From the NCBI GenBank assembly GCA_964577985.1, contig CAZOAR010000007.1, positions 9,302 through 73,301 on the forward strand: a DNA stretch of 64,000 bases. Reading direction: 5' to 3'. The notes beneath the pieces are model-generated. The model was not told the origin of the DNA and searched no databases. It was given only the letters and a program-made list of their open reading frames with translations. Within the stretch, counting starts at the first letter, position 1. Each line of letters begins with the position of its first letter. This document shows, in pieces, positions 36,285-44,865 of this stretch. The position numbers were made by a program, and so were the translations under genes. The DNA comes from CAZOAR01 sp964577985. GTDB lineage: Bacteria > Gemmatimonadota > CAZMKB01 > CAZNLH01.

Positions 36285-37448
36285 ATGAAAGGGGACAAAC
36301 GTGTCACGGGGATCGTCGCAGCGTGCCCCTTCCCGAGCAGTCAGGGATCACAGGTCCTGATACGTCAACTGGCCAGCGCGCTATCACGCAGGGGGGAATC
36401 TGTCCATATTATCACCTACCCGTTCGGAGATCTTCCTCCAGACCCTGGCTACACACTCCACAGGGCGCGTTCCCCTGTCCGGAACACCAAACTCGACCCC
36501 GGCCCGTCGTTTGCCAAACCGCTCCTGGATCTTACGCTGCTGCTGAAGGTTATCTCTATCATTGAGCGAGAGAGAATAACCGTCATTCATGGCCACAACT
36601 ACGAGGGAATCCTGGTCGCGTGGATGGCCGGCAGGTGGCTCGGCGTACCTGTGGTCTACCACTGCCACACACTCATGGCCGACGAGCTCCCAACCTACGC
36701 GAGTGGCAGCGCGATTCGAAGCGCCTCCCGTCTCTTCGGCTCCCTGGTCGACTCGATCACGTCAAGGATCCCGGACCATGTCATCGCGGTCTCAGAAGAG
36801 ATTGTGGCGAAGATATCGGCCGCGAGAAGAAAAACGGGTGGGGTCACATATCTTCCTCCGGGGGTCGACCCGGAGGAGTGGAACGGCTTCAAGAAAGAGG
36901 AGAAAAAGGTGTCGGGTGGACCAAAGATCGTCTACGCCGGCAATCTCGCGGCATTTCAGAACATCCCGCATCTTCTCGACGCCCTTCGGATGGTTCGTGA
37001 TGAATTTCCGACTGTCCTCCTCGAGATCATCACTCCTTCAGACCCGGCAAAGGTGCTCGATCTCGCTCGATCCATGGGGGTGGACACGAACATCTCCACG
37101 GTCGTGGAGAACAGGTTCCAGAAGATCGCACCCCGGCTCATGGGGGCTGATCTTGCCTGCTCGGCCAGGACAATCCGATCCGGCTTTCCGATAAAGCACC
37201 TCAACTACATGGCGGCGGGGCTGCCGACGGTCTGTTACAGAAGCGCGGCAAAAGGGGTCGTTAACGGTGAAACGGGCCTCGTCGTGGAAGATAACGATGT
37301 CAGGGCGTTGAGCGATTCCATTCTCTGCCTGTTGAAGGAGATGGAACTGTGCCGCAGGATGGGGAAAAACGCGCGTGAAACCGCCTTCCGTGACTACGCA
37401 TGGGATGACCTTGCGGCCAGGGTGCAGGAAATCCATCGTTTTCTTTAG
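36285..37448 (+). CDS. GT4-like glycosyltransferase
   Basis: 387 residues; the ATG at 36285 has GAGGG nine bases upstream, and a GTG two codons earlier is the alternative. The GT-B N-domain has SSQGSQVLIRQLASALSRRG and VVYHCHTLMADELPTYA. The C-domain has VTYLPPGVDPEEW, PKIVYAGNLAAFQNI, FPIKHLNYMAAGLPTVCY and GETGLVVEDND, with the donor-binding acidic residue partly replaced by Asn in HLNYMAAG. It follows the GT2 gene by 19 bases. The end overlaps the minus-strand bactofilin-like gene by 4 bases (convergent). Confidence 0.9.
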   Translation: MKGDKRVTGIVAACPFPSSQGSQVLIRQLASALSRRGESVHIITYPFGDLPPDPGYTLHRARSPVRNTKLDPGPSFAKPLLDLTLLLKVISIIERERITVIHGHNYEGILVAWMAGRWLGVPVVYHCHTLMADELPTYASGSAIRSASRLFGSLVDSITSRIPDHVIAVSEEIVAKISAARRKTGGVTYLPPGVDPEEWNGFKKEEKKVSGGPKIVYAGNLAAFQNIPHLLDALRMVRDEFPTVLLEIITPSDPAKVLDLARSMGVDTNISTVVENRFQKIAPRLMGADLACSARTIRSGFPIKHLNYMAAGLPTVCYRSAAKGVVNGETGLVVEDNDVRALSDSILCLLKEMELCRRMGKNARETAFRDYAWDDLAARVQEIHRFL

Positions 37449-38602
37449 TCGGCCTCGGGCTTCTCCAGAGAAGTGGCGACGAGTCCCCGGGTCCCGAAGC
37501 GGGTCATGATGACAGCCCCGAAACCTATCGTCATGGCGAGATAGCCAACCAGTCCACCCGTAAACCCCAGGGCGACCTTGACCGGCCACAAGATGCCACC
37601 CGTGAGACCAACGACGGCCGCCAGGATATCGAAAATCAGGAGTGTGATAATGCCGATCGCCAGCGTTTTCTGCTCGGAAGATATCGGACCGGACAGCCTG
37701 CAGCTCACAAAGTTCCCCGCGAACATGGCTACGCCCAGGTATCCTAGAAAAGCTGCGGCAAAAACACCGAGCAGGCACAGGGGGATGATGAGAAAAAGGA
37801 GTGGGATGCCGATGATACTGACGCAGAGAACGATTGAGATCACCAGCAGCAGCGGCAGAAGCATTATCTCTCCAAGAAGCCCGACCACCCCGTTCTTGAC
37901 CAGATTACGGTCAACGGCCTCCGATACACGCCTGAGGGGTTTAGGAAAGAAGAAAAGAGCCCCTGCGCCAAAAAGGAGAAGGAGCCCGAGACATATGATG
38001 CCCGCAAAGACGCTGACGCCCCGGTCGATAAATCCTCCGAAACTCTGGAGGCCGATGAATGGGCCTATCGTAACGCCGAAAGGGAATTTCCCGAAACCGA
38101 CCTCCTGATCGCCGATCTTGGCGCCCGGTCGCTTGTCTATCTCCCCGCCGAAGCATACAGCGGAGCCCCTGATATCTGCCGTCTCCTCGGCAATGAGATC
38201 TCCACCGAACACGACAACATCTTCCGTCACAACGCCCGCTATGGTCGCACTTCCTCCAAAAACGACCACGCTGCCGGAGATCTTCTCGTCCTCCTCCACG
38301 ACCACGTCATCTCCGAACTTTACCAGTTCATTCCTCTTCCTGGTTGTACCAGCGTCCTTCTCCCAATCTTCGCTGTCGTCTATGATCGTGACGTTGAGCT
38401 CGCCCAGCCTTCGGATGTTCTCCTCGAGATCGTCCAGGTCAACCGTATCACCATCTATTATGGCGTGACTCTGGGTGATGATTATCTTTGTCGCGCCCTT
38501 TTCCCCTTTTCCGCCATCGCCGAAAGCGATACTCCCGGCCGCAAAGGAGACAAGAGTCATCACACCAAATCCTATTATCGCACCTGTTAATTTCCTGCCC
38601 AT
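37445..38602 (-). CDS. membrane protein with bactofilin-like (polymer-forming) domain
   Basis: 385 residues. A signal or anchor segment (1-28) is followed by a hydrophilic part, then a short right-handed beta-helix-like stretch (about 95-165: SGSVVVFGGSATIAG, EDVVVFGGDL, GSAVCFGGEI) with about 19-residue spacing like polymer-forming cytoskeletal domains. Four or five membrane helices follow (about 185-375). AGGAGG precedes the ATG. It is the last gene of the ECF sigma locus, 51 bases after the anti-sigma gene. Likely envelope-organising; exact role unknown. Confidence 0.8.
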   Translation of the reverse strand: MGRKLTGAIIGFGVMTLVSFAAGSIAFGDGGKGEKGATKIIITQSHAIIDGDTVDLDDLEENIRRLGELNVTIIDDSEDWEKDAGTTRKRNELVKFGDDVVVEEDEKISGSVVVFGGSATIAGVVTEDVVVFGGDLIAEETADIRGSAVCFGGEIDKRPGAKIGDQEVGFGKFPFGVTIGPFIGLQSFGGFIDRGVSVFAGIICLGLLLLFGAGALFFFPKPLRRVSEAVDRNLVKNGVVGLLGEIMLLPLLLVISIVLCVSIIGIPLLFLIIPLCLLGVFAAAFLGYLGVAMFAGNFVSCRLSGPISSEQKTLAIGIITLLIFDILAAVVGLTGGILWPVKVALGFTGGLVGYLAMTIGFGAVIMTRFGTRGLVATSLEKPEAD

Positions 38603-38653
38603 CTATCCTCCTGGCCTTATCCCTCGTTATTCACCGGACTTCGCTCCCCCGGC

Positions 38654-39361
38654 TCAGCATAAATGCATTGTCCTCGTCAATCCCGCGCCGCGACCCGATG
38701 GGCCGCTCAAGCCCGGTTTCAACAACCTTGCCATTATTACGGTCGAGACAACCTCAATCATCGTGAGAACCGTTAGCATCAGCGCGAAGAAGGGATCCGA
38801 CACCGTTGTGAACGTCGCGTTGAGAAATATCCTGCCGACGAGGAGCAGCGAACTGACAATCCGCAGGTCTACCATGGCGGTCACCATCTCCACAACTCCT
38901 TTGACAGGACTCACACCGAGCCATTCCATCTCCCGCACGGCGCCCATAAATCCCCCTGTCATGATGGAGACAATCCTCCCGGATCCGTTGATTACCAGAA
39001 AAAGAGAAAGAGCGGACAGGGCCGTCAGTGACAAGCCATATGCCAGTCCCGGCCTGCCCCCGAACACTGCCCGCCACACTGGGACGTGCTCCTCTGCCGG
39101 GAACTTCAACTCGTTCAGGACAAGAGAGTTGAAGTCGGCGGACGGTTCTTCCAGCGGCATCCCGTCAAGCCCCGAGAAGAGGAGGGCAAGAACCTCCATC
39201 TCGGTCCTGCACGCGCTGCAACCCTCAAGATGGCGCTCCAGGGCCCGCTTTTCTCCCTCGGGAAGCGCTTCGTCAAGATACAACTGAATCGCCTCTTCGA
39301 ATCTTCCGCAGATCTCTTTCACTCCAACTAATCCCTTCAGCACTCCACTTGCTTCATGCAA
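38654..39361 (-). CDS. zinc-finger anti-sigma factor (zf-HC2 type)
   Basis: 235 residues. The N-terminal ZAS domain holds C18, H44, C48 and C51 (ICGRF ... RHLEGCSAC), the zinc-binding pattern of anti-sigma factors that sequester ECF sigma factors. Three or four hydrophobic segments follow (about 103-120, 130-160, 172-190 and 196-215), so it is a membrane protein. The frame opens with TTG two bases after the DUF4097 stop; an in-frame GTG at 39322 would remove 13 leader residues and is also plausible. It very likely controls the sigma factor at 40535-41107. Confidence 0.85.
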   Translation of the reverse strand: MHEASGVLKGLVGVKEICGRFEEAIQLYLDEALPEGEKRALERHLEGCSACRTEMEVLALLFSGLDGMPLEEPSADFNSLVLNELKFPAEEHVPVWRAVFGGRPGLAYGLSLTALSALSLFLVINGSGRIVSIMTGGFMGAVREMEWLGVSPVKGVVEMVTAMVDLRIVSSLLLVGRIFLNATFTTVSDPFFALMLTVLTMIEVVSTVIMARLLKPGLSGPSGRGAGLTRTMHLC

Positions 39362-39363
39362 GT

Positions 39364-40434
39364 CTATTTCCTGTCTCCCCTTATCTCCACATCACCACTT
39401 ACGGTGTCGATCGACAGTCCCACCTTCCCCTCCCCCGTGACGGCCCTCATGGAGGAGTTCGATATCTCTATTATCTTCAACCCTTCGATCTCGGTTTTCA
39501 ACTCGCCGGAAACACTCTCCAGGTCTATGGCAAGATCGGTCTCAGCGGGAATACGCAACCCTGCATCGCCACTGATGGAACTGATTTCGCTTTCCCGTAC
39601 AGGCCCATCATCGAAGGAGACCTCTATGTCGCCGCTGATATTGTCGATGGAAAGCCCTTTCGTGATGCCCTCCAGGCTGATGTCGCCCGAGATGAGGTCG
39701 AGCGTAACATATCCCTTGATCGCCTCCCCGGTTACGTCACTGCTCGTTCCGTCTACATCCACATTCCCCCCTATCCCCAGCAGCGAAACATGGCCGCTCG
39801 TATTGTCGACACGAACATTGCCCCCACACACCTTCACGACAACTTCGCCGCTCGTATTGTCGACGGTGACATCGCCGGCTACACGTTTCAAATCCACACT
39901 GCCACTCGTCCCATCCACACTCACGTCTCCTCCAAGCGAATCGCCAGTCACTCCTCCGCTGGTCACATCCAGCGATACGTCCCCTGCGACATTGCCGATA
40001 TCCACCCCCGAGGAAGTCGCGTCAACGGTGACATCGAGACCGGCTGGAAGAGAGATGTCAAAATCCACCCAGCTGTCTTGATCGTCATCGTTATTCTCGA
40101 AGATACAAGAGAAGAAACCATCCTTTCCCGGAAATCTGGCGACGACATCCAACCTGTCACCATGCCGCTTCATCTCCACGGTCAACTTCTCGAGTGCCTT
40201 TTTCGCCTCCTCTTCCTCTCCCCGGGCGTTCTTCACCGCCTTCACGCTAACCCGGTTCCCTTCGATTCCGGTTATTCTTATATTCCCCGACAGCGTCTCA
40301 ACGTGAAACGTCTGCCCACCCGCAAAATCCTCTTCAAACTCCAGGGTCTCACTGTATACATCGGCTCGCATCAGACCGGGCAGACTCGTCAGGGCGATGG
40401 TCAGTATGGCGGGCAGGAACCTGTTAAAGATCAT
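39364..40434 (-). CDS. exported DUF4097-family beta-strand repeat protein
   Basis: 356 residues from the ATG at 40434, which has AAGGAG six bases upstream and begins a signal peptide (about 1-23, ending LMRA). The rest is a run of short beta-strand repeats, each built on a variation of V-x-V-D-x-T-S-G (for example VTVDNTSGEVVV, VRVDNTSGHVSL, LDLISGDISL), about 18-20 residues per turn, as in DUF4097/adhesin-like beta-helices. This family is often found with ECF sigma and anti-sigma genes. Probably periplasmic or surface. It lies between the sigma factor and its anti-sigma factor. Confidence 0.88.
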   Translation of the reverse strand: MIFNRFLPAILTIALTSLPGLMRADVYSETLEFEEDFAGGQTFHVETLSGNIRITGIEGNRVSVKAVKNARGEEEEAKKALEKLTVEMKRHGDRLDVVARFPGKDGFFSCIFENNDDDQDSWVDFDISLPAGLDVTVDATSSGVDIGNVAGDVSLDVTSGGVTGDSLGGDVSVDGTSGSVDLKRVAGDVTVDNTSGEVVVKVCGGNVRVDNTSGHVSLLGIGGNVDVDGTSSDVTGEAIKGYVTLDLISGDISLEGITKGLSIDNISGDIEVSFDDGPVRESEISSISGDAGLRIPAETDLAIDLESVSGELKTEIEGLKIIEISNSSMRAVTGEGKVGLSIDTVSGDVEIRGDRK

Positions 40435-40534
40435 CCTGTTCTCCTTGATATTCACCCGGTATGTATAACCGGGAATGTCTGTTCGATCAACTCTCTTATA
40501 AGAACGAGAATGCCGCAGGAAAGGTTTCAACAAT

Positions 40535-41107
40535 CTATTCATCCTCAATTATGCGCAATTTCTTCCTCAAGATGCGTCTGCCGCGAAAAAGGAGCGTTTT
40601 AACTGTGCCGAGGGGGAGATCGGTTACCTCGACAATCTCCTCGTAGCTCATGTCCTCGATGTGGCGAAGCACAATTACCCGACGATATTCCACGGGGAGT
40701 TCCATGATGGCTTCTTTTATCTTTTCACCGAGCTCGAGCGATTCGACACGATCAAGGGCGTTTTCACCGGGCGATGCTATCTGGACGGTTATCTCGTCTT
40801 CATCTGCCTCGATCGGGGCGTCGAGAGAATAGATTTTCTGCCTGTTTTTTCTGAGGTGGTCGATCGTCAGGTTGTTGGCTATCTTAAAGAGCCAGCTCGA
40901 GAATTTGTAGTCGGGATTATAGGATGAGAGCGATCTATACAGCTTGATGAATGTCTCCTGTGAGAGATCATTTGCCGTCTCATTGTCCCTGACCATACGA
41001 ACGATCACCGTGTATATGCCCTTCTTGTACCTGTCGATGAGTTCGTTGAACGCTCCTTCGTCCCCTTTGAGAGAGCGCTTTACAAGTTCCTGGTCGGTTC
41101 GGCTCAA
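40535..41107 (-). CDS. ECF-type RNA polymerase sigma factor
   Basis: 190 residues from the TTG at 41107, preceded by CGGAGAG and starting at SRTDQELVKRSLKGDE. The frame is open much further upstream, into the TonB receptor gene, but that part is not sigma-like. Region 2 (about 25-90): FNELIDRYKKGIYTVIV, DLSQETFIKLYRSL, FSSWLFKIANNLTIDHLRK. Region 4 (about 130-185): LPVEYRRVIVLRHIEDMSYEEI, LPLGTVKTLLFRGRRIL. No region 3. Heads the operon with DUF4097, anti-sigma and bactofilin-like genes. Confidence 0.92.
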   Translation of the reverse strand: MSRTDQELVKRSLKGDEGAFNELIDRYKKGIYTVIVRMVRDNETANDLSQETFIKLYRSLSSYNPDYKFSSWLFKIANNLTIDHLRKNRQKIYSLDAPIEADEDEITVQIASPGENALDRVESLELGEKIKEAIMELPVEYRRVIVLRHIEDMSYEEIVEVTDLPLGTVKTLLFRGRRILRKKLRIIEDE

Positions 41108-41219
41108 ATCAACTCTCCGGGCGCTGCATCGCTTTCTGTTCCGGGAACCGTCCGTCCCTCCTTTTCGAGGGCAGACAACCTCGTCGTTGTCGGGGCTGAT
41201 CACTTCGACGGAGACCCGT

Positions 41220-44200
41220 TCAGAATCGCACTTCGACGCCGATTCTGAATAACCGTGGTATGTCGAAATTCCCGGAGTCAGCGTCATATGCCCCACTGGA
41301 GAGGATCGCCATCGCCAACTCCTCCTCGACGGTTACTGTCCCGTCGCCATTGATGTCGAGCCGACGGATCAACTCTTCCCGGTCCGCTTCATCCTGGTCT
41401 CCGTCGCCGTCGATATCCGAAGGCGTCCGGGAGGGATCGTTCGGACTCACATAATCTCCCGGATCTGACAGTCCCATATAGTCCAGTGCATCGCTGATAG
41501 TATTTCCGTCCGTGTATGGACTGCCGCTCGTCTGGTAGAGACCATTCACCACGCCGGAACCAGCCACGGCATCCGCCTGGTTCGCGCTCAGATTGACCGC
41601 GCCGAACAGGTTTCTGATGTCCGCAAAGAGGGTATAATCGAGCCCGCCAAGGGCAAAGCCCTTCGTCAACCTCAGGTTGGTTATCGACGCCCAGCCGCTT
41701 TCGCTGTTTTCGATATCCTCCACGAACTCATAGCCGCCCGAAGTCGCGTATGGTCGCCCGCTGTGCGCCTGAAATGTGAGGCCGCAGCCCGTTTTAGAGA
41801 GGATCATCCCCGCTATCTTCCCTCGCATGAAGTCGCCGGGAAACCTGCCATCCAGAACAAGGTCGACGGTGTGAGTCTGGTCGAAGTCATTGAGGGTCTT
41901 CTCAACAGGAGGAAGAGGGGGGCTGTCTCCAACCACAAACCGGCCTTCGTTTCTAACAAAATCCTCCGGATTATTGCCGGTTCCTTCCGAACGGAGCAGC
42001 GAATAGGCGAGGTTCGCCGAAAGATATTCGCCGAAACGCTTCCTCAGTGCGACATCCAGCCCGCGTGCATTGCCGACATCATCGTTGGTGAAAACCGGGA
42101 CATAACGGGCGGACTGCTCCTGCAGGACGTATCTGGCGGCAACATTACGCTCGAAGTCCTTGTTGTAGAAGGCGAGGTCGAGCGCCCAGTCCTCCAGAAA
42201 GAGGGCGGTAGCACCGATTTCGTAGAATGTAGTCTTCCTGAAGCGAAGGTCCGGATTTCCGAAAACAGCGCTGGTGCTCCCCTCCTCGTCGATATCAACG
42301 TTGATGGCGTCATACAGGTTACTGAATTGAGGGACCTGGTAGCTGATCCCCGTTTCACACCTGAGGCTCATAACACTGCCCAGCGCGACCGAGGCCCCAA
42401 GACTTGGGGCCGCTTCGGTCTTCCTGTTCGGCCTTGTCTTTCCAGAGTATTGGTTTCCGAAGATGACCGGGTAATCGGCTCCCGCGTAGAAAGAATCGAG
42501 CCTGAGGCCGAGGTCAATCAGGAGGTCATCCAGTTCCATTCGACTCTGTAGATAGAAGGACTCCATGTCGGGCTCGGCGTGTGAATAGTCGAGGAAAGTG
42601 GACGTAGACAGATTGGAGCTGTACTTATCGAGATTCCAGGTCTTTACTTCCGCACCCGCCTTCGCGCTGATCCTGCCTCGAAATCGACTCTTGATGTCGA
42701 CGCGGAAATCGTTTCTATCCTCCCTGTTGTTGTAGATAAAATCATTGAATCCCTTGTTCTGGTCCCGGAAGTTCATCTGAACACCGAAGGGGTTATCCCC
42801 CCGTTGACTGTCCGCCTGTGTGACGCCTTGAAACCGTTCCGCCTGCTCCATGCTTTGCGCGAAGAGATCATCCGCGAATATCGGCACATCGCCGAACATG
42901 AAGTTCATGAAAGAACTCTGGTCGTGATAACCCTCGCTCACCCCCGGGGCGGTTATCCTCGCGCTGGTGGAATCGAAAGGCGCGAAGAGATCTCCATTAT
43001 GCCGCTCGAACCGTTGAATACCGGCCCTGAATGAGACATCGATACCCGACTTGTTCACGGTGCCGAAGGTGTGGTCGACCCCGAAGATAGCGAGTCGATT
43101 CCTGTTTACGTACCCCTGGTTTCTCTCCTCCGTCCAGAACATCCTGCTACGATCGAAGATAATCCCCTGTTCCCTGTCCTCGAAGAAACTGGCCATCAGA
43201 CTGGTCCCGGGAAGGGGTCTCCATGTGGCCTTTCCGTGGAATCGCAACTCGTCGCCCTGGTCTCCGGGGAGACGCCCCTCGAAGTCCTTCCCGCCGAAGC
43301 GACGCTTCCGCAAATCTGTCAGATTCATTATCGGCAGACCGGCATCGGCGCCGTTCATCATGTCGACAAGATCGAGATCGTGCCCCAGCCAGTCACGGAC
43401 CTCGGCGGAGTTGCTGTAACGCGCGGCGACATCGAACAGGTCATCCGTCGTGCCCTTGAATCCCGATGCCCTCGGCCGCCTGTCTCCTTGTCCGATGGCG
43501 TCGCCCGACAGGAAGAACGTGAGATTATCAAGAACGGGAACAGGACCCCCGATATTGAACTGCAACTGGTTGAACCCGTAGTTGGACGAAGAGGGATTCA
43601 GCTCCTCCGTCTCGAAGCGAACCCCACCCGATAAAGCGAATCCGCCCGTACGCGTAACGATGTTTATAACGCCCGACTGGGCACCCCCATACTCCGCGCT
43701 GGGGTTTCCGGGGAGCAGATCTATCTCCTCAATGCCGAACTCCGGCACGTCGAGGAGGTTTTGGTCGGTCTCATAGCGCCTGACATCTATTCCGTCGATA
43801 TAGACAATGTTCTCTCCGGGTCTGCCTCCGCGAACGCTGATCGCGTATTGCGGGTCCAGGGCGTCACCGATTCGAACCGTTCCCGCCTGAAGGGTCACCA
43901 GATCCCTGTAGCTGTCGACAGGCAGGGCCTGCATCGATCCGGAGGTCATGACATGCTTTGTCGATGCTCCCCCTGTTGCCACGGCAGGCCTCTTTTCGAC
44001 GACCCTCTCGGGGAGTTCGACAATAGTGGATTCGAGCAGGAAAGTGGTCTTCACAGTCTCGCCCGCGAAGGCCCTCAGGTTTGTCGTCACGACGGTCTGA
44101 TACCCCGTCCGTTCTGCCCGGACCGTCCAGAGACCCGCGGGGATGTTCGGCAGGAGACAGATTCCCTTACTATCCGTGATCGCGCTACCGGGCAGGCCCT

Positions 44201-44366
44201 CGATCGTCACCATTACGCCGCTGATCGGCATGGCAGTGTCCGCGGCCCTGATCCGGACTTCGACATCGCCCGTTGTAGCGCACCGGAGACCGGTCGAGGT
44301 CAAACACCCGGGAAACACCAGGAGCGCAGTAATGACGGAGGTCTTGAGCAGGTTCTCGATCCTCAT
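41220..44366 (-). CDS. TonB-dependent receptor with carboxypeptidase-like domain and EF-hand insert
   Basis: 1048 residues from the ATG at 44366, chosen because AGGAGG lies five bases upstream. Signal peptide (about 1-30), then a carboxypeptidase-regulatory-like beta-sandwich (GVMVTIEGLPGSAITDSKG). A plug domain follows (VSVRGGRPGENIVYIDGIDV, SAEYGGAQSGVINIVTRTGG), then a large beta-barrel. Just before the final strand lies a dockerin/EF-hand-like pair, SDIDGDGDQDEADREEL and DINGDGTVTVEEE, an unusual place for calcium loops. The chain ends IGVEVRF with terminal Phe. It imports or binds an unknown large ligand at the outer membrane. The ECF sigma gene follows on the same strand. Confidence 0.93.
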   Translation of the reverse strand: MRIENLLKTSVITALLVFPGCLTSTGLRCATTGDVEVRIRAADTAMPISGVMVTIEGLPGSAITDSKGICLLPNIPAGLWTVRAERTGYQTVVTTNLRAFAGETVKTTFLLESTIVELPERVVEKRPAVATGGASTKHVMTSGSMQALPVDSYRDLVTLQAGTVRIGDALDPQYAISVRGGRPGENIVYIDGIDVRRYETDQNLLDVPEFGIEEIDLLPGNPSAEYGGAQSGVINIVTRTGGFALSGGVRFETEELNPSSSNYGFNQLQFNIGGPVPVLDNLTFFLSGDAIGQGDRRPRASGFKGTTDDLFDVAARYSNSAEVRDWLGHDLDLVDMMNGADAGLPIMNLTDLRKRRFGGKDFEGRLPGDQGDELRFHGKATWRPLPGTSLMASFFEDREQGIIFDRSRMFWTEERNQGYVNRNRLAIFGVDHTFGTVNKSGIDVSFRAGIQRFERHNGDLFAPFDSTSARITAPGVSEGYHDQSSFMNFMFGDVPIFADDLFAQSMEQAERFQGVTQADSQRGDNPFGVQMNFRDQNKGFNDFIYNNREDRNDFRVDIKSRFRGRISAKAGAEVKTWNLDKYSSNLSTSTFLDYSHAEPDMESFYLQSRMELDDLLIDLGLRLDSFYAGADYPVIFGNQYSGKTRPNRKTEAAPSLGASVALGSVMSLRCETGISYQVPQFSNLYDAINVDIDEEGSTSAVFGNPDLRFRKTTFYEIGATALFLEDWALDLAFYNKDFERNVAARYVLQEQSARYVPVFTNDDVGNARGLDVALRKRFGEYLSANLAYSLLRSEGTGNNPEDFVRNEGRFVVGDSPPLPPVEKTLNDFDQTHTVDLVLDGRFPGDFMRGKIAGMILSKTGCGLTFQAHSGRPYATSGGYEFVEDIENSESGWASITNLRLTKGFALGGLDYTLFADIRNLFGAVNLSANQADAVAGSGVVNGLYQTSGSPYTDGNTISDALDYMGLSDPGDYVSPNDPSRTPSDIDGDGDQDEADREELIRRLDINGDGTVTVEEELAMAILSSGAYDADSGNFDIPRLFRIGVEVRF

Positions 44367-44520
44367 TTCGGCCTCCTGTTCGGTTATCAAACTATTTCGA
44401 GCCACTCGACTCAAACCGGAAGGGTGCTGCTTCGAAGCCAGTCATGGCAAACAGCGAGAACGTATGCCCTTGACGCGCGCGATGTTGCACGAACCGGTAC
44501 CTATAGTTATATTTCTGTTC

Positions 44521-44865
44521 ATGAAGCTCATGCTGCGCTGGATATTAAACGCGGTCGCACTGCTTGGAGTCGCCTGGGTCATGTCGGATCACGGTGTGGA
44601 GTTGACGGGAATCGGCGCGGCGCTCAAGGCCGCTCTCTTCCTCGGGGTCATCAACGCGCTTATTAGACCGCTGGTTATCCTCTTCACCCTGCCGATCAAC
44701 ATCCTGACCCTGGGACTTTTCACCCTCTTCATCAACGCCGCTTTTTTCAGTTTTACTGCATCTGTGATCGAGGGCTTCAATGTCGCGGGCCTCTGGGCGG
44801 CACTCTTCGGCGCGCTCCTCCTGACGATTTTCAGCTCCATCCTCAGTGCCGGGATCAAGAACTAG
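44521..44865 (+). CDS. phage-holin-superfamily IV (YvlD-like) membrane protein
   Basis: 114 residues starting MKLMLRWILNAVALLGVAW. Four membrane helices (about 1-20, 30-55, 58-80 and 85-110) with the conserved LGVINALIRPLVILFTLPINILTLGLF core of the family (segments LINALIRP-like and TLPINILTLG). Frames upstream of this ATG are not related to the family. No good ribosome site. Function of the family is poorly known; some members respond to envelope stress. The 3' end overlaps convergent purD by 11 bases. Confidence 0.85.
   Translation: MKLMLRWILNAVALLGVAWVMSDHGVELTGIGAALKAALFLGVINALIRPLVILFTLPINILTLGLFTLFINAAFFSFTASVIEGFNVAGLWAALFGALLLTIFSSILSAGIKN

Noticed and set aside
39770..40010. short periodic similarity that could suggest a tandem DNA repeat
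   Set aside because: The period reflects beta-strand repeats in the DUF4097 protein; the DNA copies are divergent and not CRISPR-like.
39349..40602. 417-codon plus-strand frame
   Set aside because: It mirrors the repetitive DUF4097 gene; the repeats make an open antisense frame.
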